DNA of 64,000 nucleotides from NCBI RefSeq assembly GCF_046250185.1, contig NZ_CP176469.1. One strand, 5' to 3'. Both the position numbers and the translations under genes were made by a program. The DNA is from Litorimonas sp046250185. GTDB lineage: Bacteria; Pseudomonadota; Alphaproteobacteria; Caulobacterales; Maricaulaceae. The notes beneath the pieces were generated by a model, which worked only from the letters and a program-made list of their open reading frames with translations, had not been told where the DNA came from and searched no databases. The first letter of the stretch is position 1. Each line of letters begins with the position of its first letter. Shown here one piece after another: positions 52,641 through 61,900 of the stretch.

Positions 52641-52955
52641 TTATGCCCCCAACTTAATTTCGACATCCACACCAGCCGCAAGGTCGAGCTTCATCAGCGC
52701 GTCAACGGTTTGTGGAGTCGGGTCAACGATGTCGAGCATCCGCTTATGCGTGCGAATTTCGAACTGCTCACGTGATTTCTTGTTCACGTGTGGAGAACGG
52801 TTCACGGTGAACCGCTCAATGCGAGTTGGCAAAGGAATTGGGCCACGCACGGTTGCACCCGTACGTTTAGCAGTCGAGACAATCTCCTTCGTGGAGGTGT
52901 CGAGGATGCGGTGGTCAAATGCCTTCAACCGAATGCGGATATTTTGACGATCCAT
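52641..52955 (-). CDS. rpsJ: 30S ribosomal protein S10
   Basis: A 104-residue protein that also serves as NusE in transcription antitermination. IRIRLKAFDHRILDTSTKEI and GPIPLPTRIERFTVNRSPHV with THKRMLDIVDPT are diagnostic. It lies immediately upstream of rplC and is separated from tuf by 72 bases holding a hairpin. Confidence 0.98.
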   Translation of the reverse strand: MDRQNIRIRLKAFDHRILDTSTKEIVSTAKRTGATVRGPIPLPTRIERFTVNRSPHVNKKSREQFEIRTHKRMLDIVDPTPQTVDALMKLDLAAGVDVEIKLGA

Positions 52956-52992
52956 AACGGAACCCTAATCTTTACGCTTCAAACAACAAACT

Positions 52993-53015
52993 TGCGGAGA
53001 CTAAGCGCCTCCGCA
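52993..53015 (-). terminator. Hairpin between tuf and rpsJ (possible partial terminator)
   Basis: Perfect stem TGCGGAG (52993-52999) with CTCCGCA (53009-53015), directly downstream of the tuf stop. Read leftward the hairpin is followed by AGTTTGTTGTTTG, a weak U tract, so it probably only attenuates or stabilizes the 3' end of the tuf message before the S10 operon. Confidence 0.55.
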
Positions 53016-53027
53016 GTCAAACTCTTA

Positions 53028-54203
53028 CTACTCGATGATTTTACCGACGACGCCGGCGCCGACTGTGCGGCCACCTTCGCGGATCGCGAAGCGAAGCTTT
53101 TCTTCCATCGCGATTGGCACGATCAGCTCGACGTTCACTTCGACGTTATCACCTGGCATCACCATCTCTGTACCTTCTTTCAAAGTCACAACACCCGTCA
53201 CGTCAGTCGTACGGAAGTAGAACTGCGGGCGGTAATTGTTAAAGAATGGCGTATGACGGCCACCCTCTTCTTTGGTCAGGATATAGGCTTCGCCCACAAA
53301 CTTCTTATGCGGTGTCACGGACCCTGGCTTACACAGCACTTGGCCACGCTCAACAGATTCACGGTCAATACCCCGGATCAAGGCACCAATATTGTCACCC
53401 GCTTCGCCGCGGTCGAGCAATTTGCGGAACATTTCAACACCCGTACATGTGGTCTTTTGTGTGTCGCGGATACCAACGATAGAAATCTCGTCACCCACGT
53501 TCACAGAGCCACGCTCCACACGACCGGTCACAACCGTACCACGGCCTGAGATAGAGAACACGTCCTCAATCGGCATCAAGAAAGGCTCGTCAATCGCACG
53601 TGGCGGCTGCGGGATGTACTCATCAACAGCAGCCATCAGCTTTTTAATCGACTCTTCGCCAATCTCTGGATCGCGGCCTTCCATCGCGGCCAAAGCAGAG
53701 CCAGCAATCACAGGAATGTCGTCGCCTGGGAAATCATAAGATGACAGCAACTCACGGATTTCCATTTCGACAAGCTCTAGCAGCTCTTCATCGTCAACTT
53801 GGTCAACCTTGTTCATATAAACGACGAGCGCCGGCACACCGACCTGACGGGCCAGCAGGATGTGCTCGCGTGTCTGAGGCATTGGGCCGTCAGCCGCGTT
53901 CACCACCAAGATCGCGCCGTCCATCTGCGCCGCACCTGTGATCATGTTCTTCACATAGTCAGCGTGACCCGGGCAGTCGACGTGGGCATAGTGACGATTA
54001 TCCGTCTCATACTCAACGTGAGCCGTTGAAATCGTGATACCACGGGCCTTCTCTTCCGGCGCGCCGTCAATCTGATCATAAGCTTTGAAATCACCGAAAT
54101 ACTTCGTGATCGCCGCCGTCAGCGTCGTCTTACCGTGGTCAACGTGGCCAATCGTGCCAATATTGGCATGCGGCTTATTACGTTCAAACTTCTCTTTTGC
54201 CAT
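53028..54203 (-). CDS. tuf: Elongation factor Tu
   Basis: A 391-residue GTPase delivering aminoacyl-tRNA to the ribosome. GTP motifs are GHVDHGKT (19-26), DCPGHADY and NKVD; the C-terminal barrel includes TGRVERGSVNVGDEI and GREGGRTVGAGVVGKIIE-type end (here IREGGRTVGAGVVGKIIE). Only one copy is in this window. It follows fusA by 61 bases in the str gene order. Confidence 0.98.
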   Translation of the reverse strand: MAKEKFERNKPHANIGTIGHVDHGKTTLTAAITKYFGDFKAYDQIDGAPEEKARGITISTAHVEYETDNRHYAHVDCPGHADYVKNMITGAAQMDGAILVVNAADGPMPQTREHILLARQVGVPALVVYMNKVDQVDDEELLELVEMEIRELLSSYDFPGDDIPVIAGSALAAMEGRDPEIGEESIKKLMAAVDEYIPQPPRAIDEPFLMPIEDVFSISGRGTVVTGRVERGSVNVGDEISIVGIRDTQKTTCTGVEMFRKLLDRGEAGDNIGALIRGIDRESVERGQVLCKPGSVTPHKKFVGEAYILTKEEGGRHTPFFNNYRPQFYFRTTDVTGVVTLKEGTEMVMPGDNVEVNVELIVPIAMEEKLRFAIREGGRTVGAGVVGKIIE

Positions 54204-54264
54204 TTTACTGCTCCGTTTCTCGTCTTGGAGTTAAAATTTTATTCTAGAATGCGCGACCTAAGGT

Positions 54265-56349
54265 CTACGCACCCCCTTGTTTCGAAATCACTTCATCCGC
54301 GACCGCCTGAGGCGTTGCAGCATAGTGATCAAATGTCATTGTAAACTGAGCGCGACCCTGAGTTTTAGAGCGCAGATCGTTCACGTAACCGAACATGTTT
54401 GCCAATGGAACCATTGAATTCACAACATTTGCGTTTCCGCGCATCTCTGTGCCTTCAATCATACCGCGACGGGAATTCAGGTCACCAATCACGTCGCCCA
54501 TGTATTCATCAGGCGTCACAACTTCGACCTTCATGATCGGCTCAAGCAACTTCAATTTGCCTTCTTCTTTGATCTGGCGGAACGCTGCGCGGGCCGCGAT
54601 CTCAAATGCCATCACAGAGGAGTCAACATCATGGTATGCACCGTCATATAGCTCGGCTTTGAAGTCGATGACTGGGAAACCAGCCAGAAGACCTGTCTCA
54701 GCCATAGTGCGAATACCTTTTTCAACACCTGGGATATATTCTTTAGGCACGTTACCGCCGACAACTTTAGATTCGAACTGGATACCTTCGCCCGGCTCTA
54801 GCGGCTCGAAACGAATTTTCACGCGACCAAACTGCCCAGACCCACCAGACTGCTTCTTATGCGTGTAATCAATGTCAACAGGACGTGCGAGCGCTTCACG
54901 ATACGCCACCTGCGGCTGACCGATATTCGCCTCAACGCCGAATTCGCGACGCAGACGATCCACGAGGATATCCAAGTGAAGTTCGCCCATGCCAGCCATG
55001 ATAGTTTGGCCAGATTCCTCGTCAGTCGTAACGCGGAAAGACGGGTCTTCTGCCGCCAAACGCTGCAGGCCAACACCTAGTTTTTCTTGGTCAGACTTCG
55101 TTTTTGGCTCAACCGCGATCTCGATCACGGGATCAGGGAATTCCATACGCTCAAGGATCACTGGATTGGACGTGTCACACAATGTGTCACCTGTGGTCGT
55201 GCGCTTCAGTCCCGCAACCGCGATAATATCGCCCGCATAAGCCTCTTGAATGTCTTCACGATCGTTAGAGTGCATCATCATCATCCGACCCACGCGTTCT
55301 TTATTCTCTTTGACGGAGTTCAGAAGCGTTGTGCCAGTTTCGAGCTTGCCAGAATAAATCCGGCAGAATGTGAGCGTACCAACGAACTTATCATTCATGA
55401 TTTTGAAGGCCAGCATAGATAGCGGCGCATCGTCAGATGCTGGACGTGTTGTTTCTTCGCCAGTTTTGCCGTCAATACCTTTGATCGCTTCAATATCAAG
55501 CGGGCTCGGCAGATACGCCACAACCGCGTCGAGCAAAGGCTGAACACCTTTGTTTTTAAACGCCGTGCCACAGAACACTGGGACAACTTTGTTCGCAATC
55601 GTCGCTGCACGCACCAAACGCTGGATCGTCGCAACATCAGGCATTTCACCTTCGAAGTAAGCTTCCATCACAGCATCGTCCATATCGGCGACCGCTTCAA
55701 TCAGAGCCGTGCGGTATTCTTCGACTTTTTCGACCATGTCAGCAGGCACTGGACCTGTGTCATATTTCGCGCCTAGCTCTGCATCATCTTCCCACGTGTA
55801 GGCGACGTTTTCGACAAGGTCGACCATGCCCTTGAACTGATCTTCAGAACCGATAGGCAGTTGCATCTCTAGCGCATTGCCGCCGAGGCGATCTTTGACA
55901 GATTGCACGGACGCGTAAAAGTCAGCGCCCAGCTTATCCATCTTGTTGATGAAGATCATGCGTGGAACACGGTACTTGTCGGCCTGACGCCAGACTGTTT
56001 CCGTTTGTGGCTCAACACCTGCATTGGCATCGAGCAGCGCAACAGCACCGTCGAGCACGCGAAGTGAACGCTCAACTTCAATCGTGAAGTCAACGTGACC
56101 CGGTGTGTCGATAATATTCAGACGCTTGTCTTTCCAGAAACAAGTCGTCGCAGCAGACGTAATCGTAATGCCGCGCTCTTGCTCTTGCTCCATCCAATCC
56201 ATGGTGGCCGCGCCGTCATGCACTTCGGCAATCTTGTGGTTTTTACCTGTATAGTAAAGAATCCGCTCAGTACATGTGGTCTTACCCGCATCAATATGCG
56301 CCATAATACCAAAGTTACGGTAGTCTTTAAGGTCGTAATCGCGTGCCAT
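54265..56349 (-). CDS. fusA: Elongation factor G
   Basis: A 694-residue translocase GTPase. Motifs AHIDAGKTT (17-25), DTPGHVDF and NKMDK are present, with the normal five-domain length and the domain IV segment SGGSGQFGRVKIRFEP. It lies between rpsG and tuf in the str gene order. Confidence 0.98.
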   Translation of the reverse strand: MARDYDLKDYRNFGIMAHIDAGKTTCTERILYYTGKNHKIAEVHDGAATMDWMEQEQERGITITSAATTCFWKDKRLNIIDTPGHVDFTIEVERSLRVLDGAVALLDANAGVEPQTETVWRQADKYRVPRMIFINKMDKLGADFYASVQSVKDRLGGNALEMQLPIGSEDQFKGMVDLVENVAYTWEDDAELGAKYDTGPVPADMVEKVEEYRTALIEAVADMDDAVMEAYFEGEMPDVATIQRLVRAATIANKVVPVFCGTAFKNKGVQPLLDAVVAYLPSPLDIEAIKGIDGKTGEETTRPASDDAPLSMLAFKIMNDKFVGTLTFCRIYSGKLETGTTLLNSVKENKERVGRMMMMHSNDREDIQEAYAGDIIAVAGLKRTTTGDTLCDTSNPVILERMEFPDPVIEIAVEPKTKSDQEKLGVGLQRLAAEDPSFRVTTDEESGQTIMAGMGELHLDILVDRLRREFGVEANIGQPQVAYREALARPVDIDYTHKKQSGGSGQFGRVKIRFEPLEPGEGIQFESKVVGGNVPKEYIPGVEKGIRTMAETGLLAGFPVIDFKAELYDGAYHDVDSSVMAFEIAARAAFRQIKEEGKLKLLEPIMKVEVVTPDEYMGDVIGDLNSRRGMIEGTEMRGNANVVNSMVPLANMFGYVNDLRSKTQGRAQFTMTFDHYAATPQAVADEVISKQGGA

Positions 56350-56370
56350 GATCGGTCTCTTTAGTCCTAA

Positions 56371-56841
56371 TTACCAGCGGTAGTGCGAGAATGCGCGGTT
56401 GGCTTCGGCCATACGGTGCGTATCTTCACGTTTCTTCACGGCTGTGCCGCGATTGTTTGAGGCGTCGAGCAACTCACCTGCGAGGCGCTCACGCATTGTA
56501 TTTTCGTTCCGCGAACGGGACGCGTTGACCAACCAGCGAATGGCCAAAGCCTGACGACGGTCAGGACGCACTTCGACAGGTACCTGATACGTCGCACCAC
56601 CGACGCGGCGAGACCGCACTTCGACAGCTGGCTTAATGTTTTCTAGCGCATCGTGGAACACACGAAGCGGCTCTGTCTTGGCTTTGTCTTCGACGATTTC
56701 CATCGCACCATAGACAATTTTTTCAGCCGTAGACTTTTTACCATCCAACATGATGGCATTCATGAATTTCGCCAAGATCAGATCTTGGAACTTAGCATCG
56801 GGGAGAATAACCCGTTTCTCTGCGCGGTGACGACGTGACAT
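56371..56841 (-). CDS. rpsG: 30S ribosomal protein S7
   Basis: A 156-residue head-assembly protein. MSRRHRAEKRVILPDAKFQD, VRSRRVGGATYQVPVEVRP and RMAEANRAFSHYRW are conserved. It follows rpsL by 12 bases. In E. coli S7 represses its own operon; that is not testable here. Confidence 0.98.
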   Translation of the reverse strand: MSRRHRAEKRVILPDAKFQDLILAKFMNAIMLDGKKSTAEKIVYGAMEIVEDKAKTEPLRVFHDALENIKPAVEVRSRRVGGATYQVPVEVRPDRRQALAIRWLVNASRSRNENTMRERLAGELLDASNNRGTAVKKREDTHRMAEANRAFSHYRW

Positions 56842-56853
56842 CTGTTACTACCC

Positions 56854-57225
56854 TTACTTCGGACGCTTCGCGCCGTATTTCGAACGACGTTGCTTACGAT
56901 CTTTGACGCCTTGCGTATCCAAGACACCACGAAGGACGTGATAACGCACGCCCGGCAAATCTTTCACACGACCACCACGGATCAGAACAACACTATGCTC
57001 TTGCAAGTTATGACGCTCGCCCGGAATGTATGAGAGAACCTCAAAACCGTTTGTGAGACGCACCTTAGCAACTTTACGCAGGGCCGAGTTCGGCTTTTTA
57101 GGCGTTGTTGTATAAACACGTGTGCAAACGCCGCGCTTCTGAGGACACGCCTCGAGCGCTGGAACCTTGTTCCGTTTGCGTTTGTCTTTCCGCGGCTTGC
57201 GGATGAGCTGTTGGATCGTTGGCAT
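56854..57225 (-). CDS. rpsL: 30S ribosomal protein S12
   Basis: A 123-residue decoding-centre protein. MPTIQQLIRKPRK, TTPKKPNSALRKVAKVRLTN (with the streptomycin-related lysine) and RYHVLRGVLDTQGVKDRKQ are conserved. First gene of the str operon. A ribosome-binding site AGGA lies nine bases before the start, partly inside a small hairpin. Confidence 0.98.
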   Translation of the reverse strand: MPTIQQLIRKPRKDKRKRNKVPALEACPQKRGVCTRVYTTTPKKPNSALRKVAKVRLTNGFEVLSYIPGERHNLQEHSVVLIRGGRVKDLPGVRYHVLRGVLDTQGVKDRKQRRSKYGAKRPK

Positions 57226-57252
57226 TCAATCGTTTCCTGCGTCAAAAGCAGG
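57226..57252 (-). promoter_or_regulatory. rpsL leader hairpin covering its ribosome-binding site
   Basis: Read leftward, CCTGC pairs with GCAGG (57236-57240 with 57248-57252, seven-base loop). The GCAGG arm contains the start of the AGGA ribosome-binding site for rpsL. This could modulate translation, but the stem is only five pairs and may be fortuitous. Confidence 0.4.
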
Positions 57253-57377
57253 CAATCAGCCCTGTGAAAGGCTAGCTACCTGCAACAAAAGCAACCCTTT
57301 CGCGGACAAAACGGCGTCCACGCGGGCTGCGTTGGTTAAATCTTTTGTATCTGACAAGGTTTCCAAGGCATTCCCTG

Positions 57378-57432
57378 GACATGCATGTCTATCAACGTGG
57401 CGGCGTATAGACGCCGATTCTCGCCACGTCAA
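57378..57432 (-). promoter_or_regulatory. Promoter of the str operon with nested inverted repeats
   Basis: Read leftward: -35 TTGACG (57432-57427), 17-base spacer, -10 TATACG (57409-57404), giving a leader of about 170 bases before rpsL. Two inverted repeats are nested here: CGTGGCG/CGCCACG (57396-57402 with 57422-57428) and GGCGT-ATAG-ACGCC (57402-57415). A GANTC site (GATTC, 57416-57420) lies in the spacer, and a perfect palindrome GACATGCATGTC follows at 57378-57389, just past the predicted start. Confidence 0.7.
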
Positions 57433-57527
57433 CAGCGTGATGTGAGGTTTTTTCAGAACAGGTCGGATTCATCAAAATGAGTCAAACCGAGCCACCTGAC
57501 AAAGGAAATAGCTGGGCCTGAAACTGG
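57433..57527. other. Gap between the M19 gene and the str promoter
   Basis: Remaining part of the 302-base stretch between rpsL and the M19 gene. Apart from the promoter and leader hairpin listed separately, I see no open frame with coding character and no T-tract terminator for the M19 gene, so some read-through into the str operon is possible. Confidence 0.5.
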
Positions 57528-58787
57528 CTAGCGTCGAGCTGTTTGTTCCACAGATTCCATGACGCGCAACAAGTTACCGCCCCAAATCTTCGCAATATCT
57601 TCCTCAGAGTAGCCGCGTTTGACCAATTCATCGGTGACGTTGGCTGTTTCAGACGCGTCTTGCCAGCCGATAATCCCGCCGCCACCATCAAAATCGGAGG
57701 CAATGCCAACATGGTCAATCCCAGCCACTTTCACAACATGATCAATATGGTCGACAAAATCAGCAACAGTCGCGAGCGGCTCCATAGCTGCGATCCGCGC
57801 GCGTTCCGCATCTACTAGCACTTTCGTCGCGTCATCCAGCGCGTCATAATCCTGACTGTTAGACACGCCGTATTTGATAGATGCCGCCTCCAATGCCTGC
57901 AACTGGGCGGAAGTCTGCACTTTTACATAGGCACCCAAGGCAACCATCTGCGCCACGCCACCGACTTCGGCAATTTTACGCAGTTGCTCGTCATCCAAAT
58001 TACGCGGGCTGTCAGCAATCGCCTTCGCGCCTGAATGGCTCGCAATGATTGGGGTGCGGGATAGGTCGGCCGCCTGCATCATCGTCTGTTTCCCTGCATG
58101 AGATACGTCGACCATAATGCCGTTTTCGTTCATAGCCCGCACCAGCGCCTTGCCGAGTGTGGACAATCCGTTATGGCGCGGGCCGCTATCGCGAACTGGG
58201 TTGGGGTTAGAGCTATCGCCGAATTGGTTATGCCCAAAATGCGTGATGCCCATATAGCGTACACCGCGCCGCGCCCAGAGCGGGACTTGATCAATGGTTG
58301 GGCCTAAAGGATAGGCATTTTCCATCCCCATCAGCACAGCATGCTTGCCCTTCGCCACGGTTTCGCGCACGTCAGCAGCGCTGAGTGCGAGGGCAACGTC
58401 TTCGGGGTAGGCGACAACAAAGCTCTGTATCGCACGGTAGCGCGTCTCTGCGATCGCAAGTCCAGCCTTGTAGCCAGCCGCATCCAACTCACCCTGCGGT
58501 GTGTAGATGATCCAAAAGCCGCTATCGAGCGCCCCTTCCCGCAGCTTTGGCAGGTCAACTTGCAGATCAGTGTCCCATTTGGGGTCGATCTCTTTCATAT
58601 AAGTCAGCGGAATGTCGATATGCGTGTCGAGCGTGAGAGTCCGCTCGTGCAAGGTTTGGTCAGCCTTATTTGCAGATGCGGATGGCTTATTCGTCGCCAC
58701 AGGGTCTGAGCAGGCCGTAAGACCGAGCGACAGGGCTGCGAGCATAGTGGTGGTAATGAGGAAGCGCGGCGATGTGGAATGTGTCAT
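57528..58787 (-). CDS. Lipoprotein membrane dipeptidase (peptidase M19)
   Basis: A 419-residue zinc dipeptidase of the renal-dipeptidase family. The N terminus is a lipoprotein signal with lipobox LTAC (cysteine at 26), so the enzyme is probably anchored at the periplasmic face of a membrane. DTHIDIP carries the first zinc ligands, and MGMENAYP (bridging glutamate), DVSHAGKQT and ASHSGAKAI hold further active-site residues; DHVGIASDFDGGGG follows near the C terminus. It would cleave dipeptides, including D-amino-acid-containing ones. It lies between rpoC and rpsL on the same strand, an insertion into a normally contiguous gene block. Confidence 0.92.
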   Translation of the reverse strand: MTHSTSPRFLITTTMLAALSLGLTACSDPVATNKPSASANKADQTLHERTLTLDTHIDIPLTYMKEIDPKWDTDLQVDLPKLREGALDSGFWIIYTPQGELDAAGYKAGLAIAETRYRAIQSFVVAYPEDVALALSAADVRETVAKGKHAVLMGMENAYPLGPTIDQVPLWARRGVRYMGITHFGHNQFGDSSNPNPVRDSGPRHNGLSTLGKALVRAMNENGIMVDVSHAGKQTMMQAADLSRTPIIASHSGAKAIADSPRNLDDEQLRKIAEVGGVAQMVALGAYVKVQTSAQLQALEAASIKYGVSNSQDYDALDDATKVLVDAERARIAAMEPLATVADFVDHIDHVVKVAGIDHVGIASDFDGGGGIIGWQDASETANVTDELVKRGYSEEDIAKIWGGNLLRVMESVEQTARR

Positions 58788-58905
58788 AATAAGCCCTTAT
58801 TCCCATACTACATAGGGCGTCCCGCATAGATCACCAATAGGTAAGCCGAAGAGAATTGTCGCGGGCTGATAAAGCCGAATGTCTGACGTAAATTTGGATC
58901 GCCCA

Positions 58906-58958
58906 CAAAAAAGCCGCCCCAGACGGATTGCGATGAACGCAATGGCACGAGGCGGCTT
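58906..58958 (-). terminator. Terminator downstream of rpoC
   Basis: Perfect eight-pair stem AAGCCGCC (58911-58918) with GGCGGCTT (58951-58958), a long partly structured loop, and six T residues when read leftward. It ends the rpoBC transcript before the M19 gene. Confidence 0.82.
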
Positions 58959-58980
58959 AAACTTTGTTATGGCGAGATAC

Positions 58981-61900
58981 TTATTCCGCAGCGTCGCCGT
59001 CCAATTCAGCTGGGAATTCTTCCAACTGCGGATTAGCGGCCGCGCGCTCTTCGAGGAACTTCTGATCACGCTCATTGGCGATTTTCTGATATTTCCGCAA
59101 GTTCGCACCAGAGCCCGCAGGGATCAAACGACCCACAATCACGTTCTCTTTCAGACCTTCGAGCATGTCTTCCTTACCCGCCACAGACGCTTCTGTCAGC
59201 ACGCGCGTTGTCTCTTGGAAAGACGCAGCGGAGATGAAGGAGCGCGTTTGTAGCGACGCTTTGGTGATACCCAACAGAACTGGCATCGCTTCCGCGGGAC
59301 GAGCTTTGGAGTCGCGTTCCAGCAAGGCCGCATTGGTCTTGTTGAACTCGATCTTGTCCATCTGCTCATTCTTGAGGAGCGTTGTGTCGCCGGGATCCGT
59401 GACCTCAACTTTTTGCAGCATCTGGCGAACAATCACCTCAATGTGCTTGTCGTTGATCGGCACGCCTTGCAGACGGTAAACACCTTGAACTTCGTCCACG
59501 AGATATTCCGCGAGGGCTTCTACACCCATAATCGCGAGAATGTCATGCGGTGCAGGGTTACCATCGATCAAGTAGTCACCTTTCTTCACACGATCACCGT
59601 CTTGGACGAGCATGTGCTTGCCTTTGGCGATCAGGAAGGATGATGGGTCCATAGTTTCGTCTTCTGGCAGGATTTGGATTTTACGCTTGTTCTTATAGTC
59701 GCGCGTAAATTCGATCTTACCGTCAATGTCAGCGATGACCGCATCGTCTTTCGGACGACGGGCTTCAAACAGTTCCGCCACACGCGGCAGACCACCTGTA
59801 ATATCCCGCTGCGTCGCGCCGCCTTTGGCGATACGCGCCAGAACGGCACCTGGCTTGACCTTGTCACCTTCATTGACTGACAAGATCGCGCCCACTGCGA
59901 GCATGTAGCGTGCAATGTTACCATTTGGCAGTTTGACAGGTTCGCCGTCTTTATCTTCGATCACAGCGACAGGCTGAATATCACCCGATTTAGACGAAGC
60001 TCGCCAGTCAACGATCACTTTAGACGAGATACCGGTTTCTTCATCAGTCTCTTCTTTGGCAGTCACGCCGTCAACGATATCAAGCAAACGCACTGTGCCT
60101 TCGACTTCGGTCAGGATTGGGGTCGCATAGGGGTCCCATTCCGCCAGACGATCGCCGCGTTTAACTTTGTCGCCCGCTTTCTTCGTCAGACGCGTGCCGT
60201 AATCGACTTTCTGAGCCTCGAGTTCCTTGCCGTCTTTGTCGACGATTTGGAATTCCAGTTTACGAGCTTTGGCAATGTAAACACCGCCCGCATCGATGAC
60301 GTCTTCAACATCATACTGGATAGTACCTTCATTAGAAGACTCGATCACAGATTTGTCTGACACTGACGCGGTGCCGCCAATATGGAACGTCCGCATCGTG
60401 AGCTGCGTGCCCGGTTCGCCAATGGACTGGGCAGCAATAACGCCGACCGCTTCGCCCATATTGACTTTCGTGCCGCGCGCGAGATCACGTCCGTAGCATG
60501 TGGCACAAATACCCGTGACAGTCTCGCAGGTCAGCGCAGAACGCACGCGTGAGTTCTGGATACCCGCTTCGTCAATTTCGGCTGAAATATCTTCGTCAAC
60601 ATAAGTATTGGCGGGATACATCAGATCACCAGAGCGTGGATCATGCAGATCTTCGGCTGTTGTCCGGCCCAGCATACGCTCGCCCAAAGACACAACGACT
60701 TCACCACTATCAACAACAGGTTTCAGCTCAATGCCGTTCTCTGTGCCGCAATCTTGCTCTGTGACGATACAGTCTTGGGCCACGTCAACGAGACGTCGCG
60801 TCAAGTAACCTGAGTTGGCTGTCTTTAACGCCGTATCCGCGAGTCCCTTACGAGCCCCATGGGTTGAGTTAAAGTAATCCATCACGGATAGGCCTTCTTT
60901 GAAGTTGGCCGTAATCGGTGTTTCGATAATCTCGCCAGACGGCTTAGCCATCAGGCCACGCATACCCGCAAGTTGCTTCATTTGGTTCTTCGAGCCGCGC
61001 GCGCCCGAGTCGGCCATCATAAAGATCGAGTTGATGAGCTTCCGCGGTTTCGCCGCTTCGTCCATCATCGCATCCGCCACTTTGTCCGTACATTTGGACC
61101 AAGCATCGACCACTTTGTTGTATTTCTCGCCTTTGGTAATCAGACCATCCGCATATTGCTGTTCGAAATCAGACACGAGGTCTTTGGTTTCGTTCACCAA
61201 TGTGTATTTCGTTTCTGGGATGACCATATCGTCCTTACCAAAGGAAATACCAGCGTTACACGCTTCGCGGAAACCGAGGCCCATCATCTTATCGGCAAAG
61301 ATCACAGTCGCCTTCTGACCCGCGTGTCGGTAGACCGTGTCGATCAGCTTGCCGATCTCTTTCTTTGTCAGGGTTTTATTGACAACAGAATATGGGATCA
61401 GGTGGTGACGTGGCAGGAACTCTGCCAATTTCAAACGACCTGGTGACGTCTCAGCAACTTCCCACGTCGTAGACCCGTCTTCCTGCGTAACAGGGAAACG
61501 GCCTTTGACTTTTGAGTGAACGCTGACGAGTTTGTTGTCTAATGCAGCTTCGACTTCGGCCATATCGGCGAACATCATACCTTCGCCTTTTTCGCCGTCG
61601 CGCATCAGCGACATGTAATAAAGACCCAAGACAATATCCTGTGACGGCACGATGATCGGACGACCATTGGCAGGCGATAGGATGTTGTTCGTTGACATCA
61701 TCAAAACACGCGCTTCCAGCTGTGCCTCAATCGAGAGCGGCACATGAACGGCCATTTGGTCACCGTCAAAGTCAGCGTTAAATGCGGCACAAACGAGCGG
61801 GTGAAGACGGATCGCCTTACCTTCTGTCAGCTTTGGTTCGAACGCTTGGATACCAAGTCTATGGAGTGTCGGCGCGCGATTGAGAAGCACAGGGTGTTCG

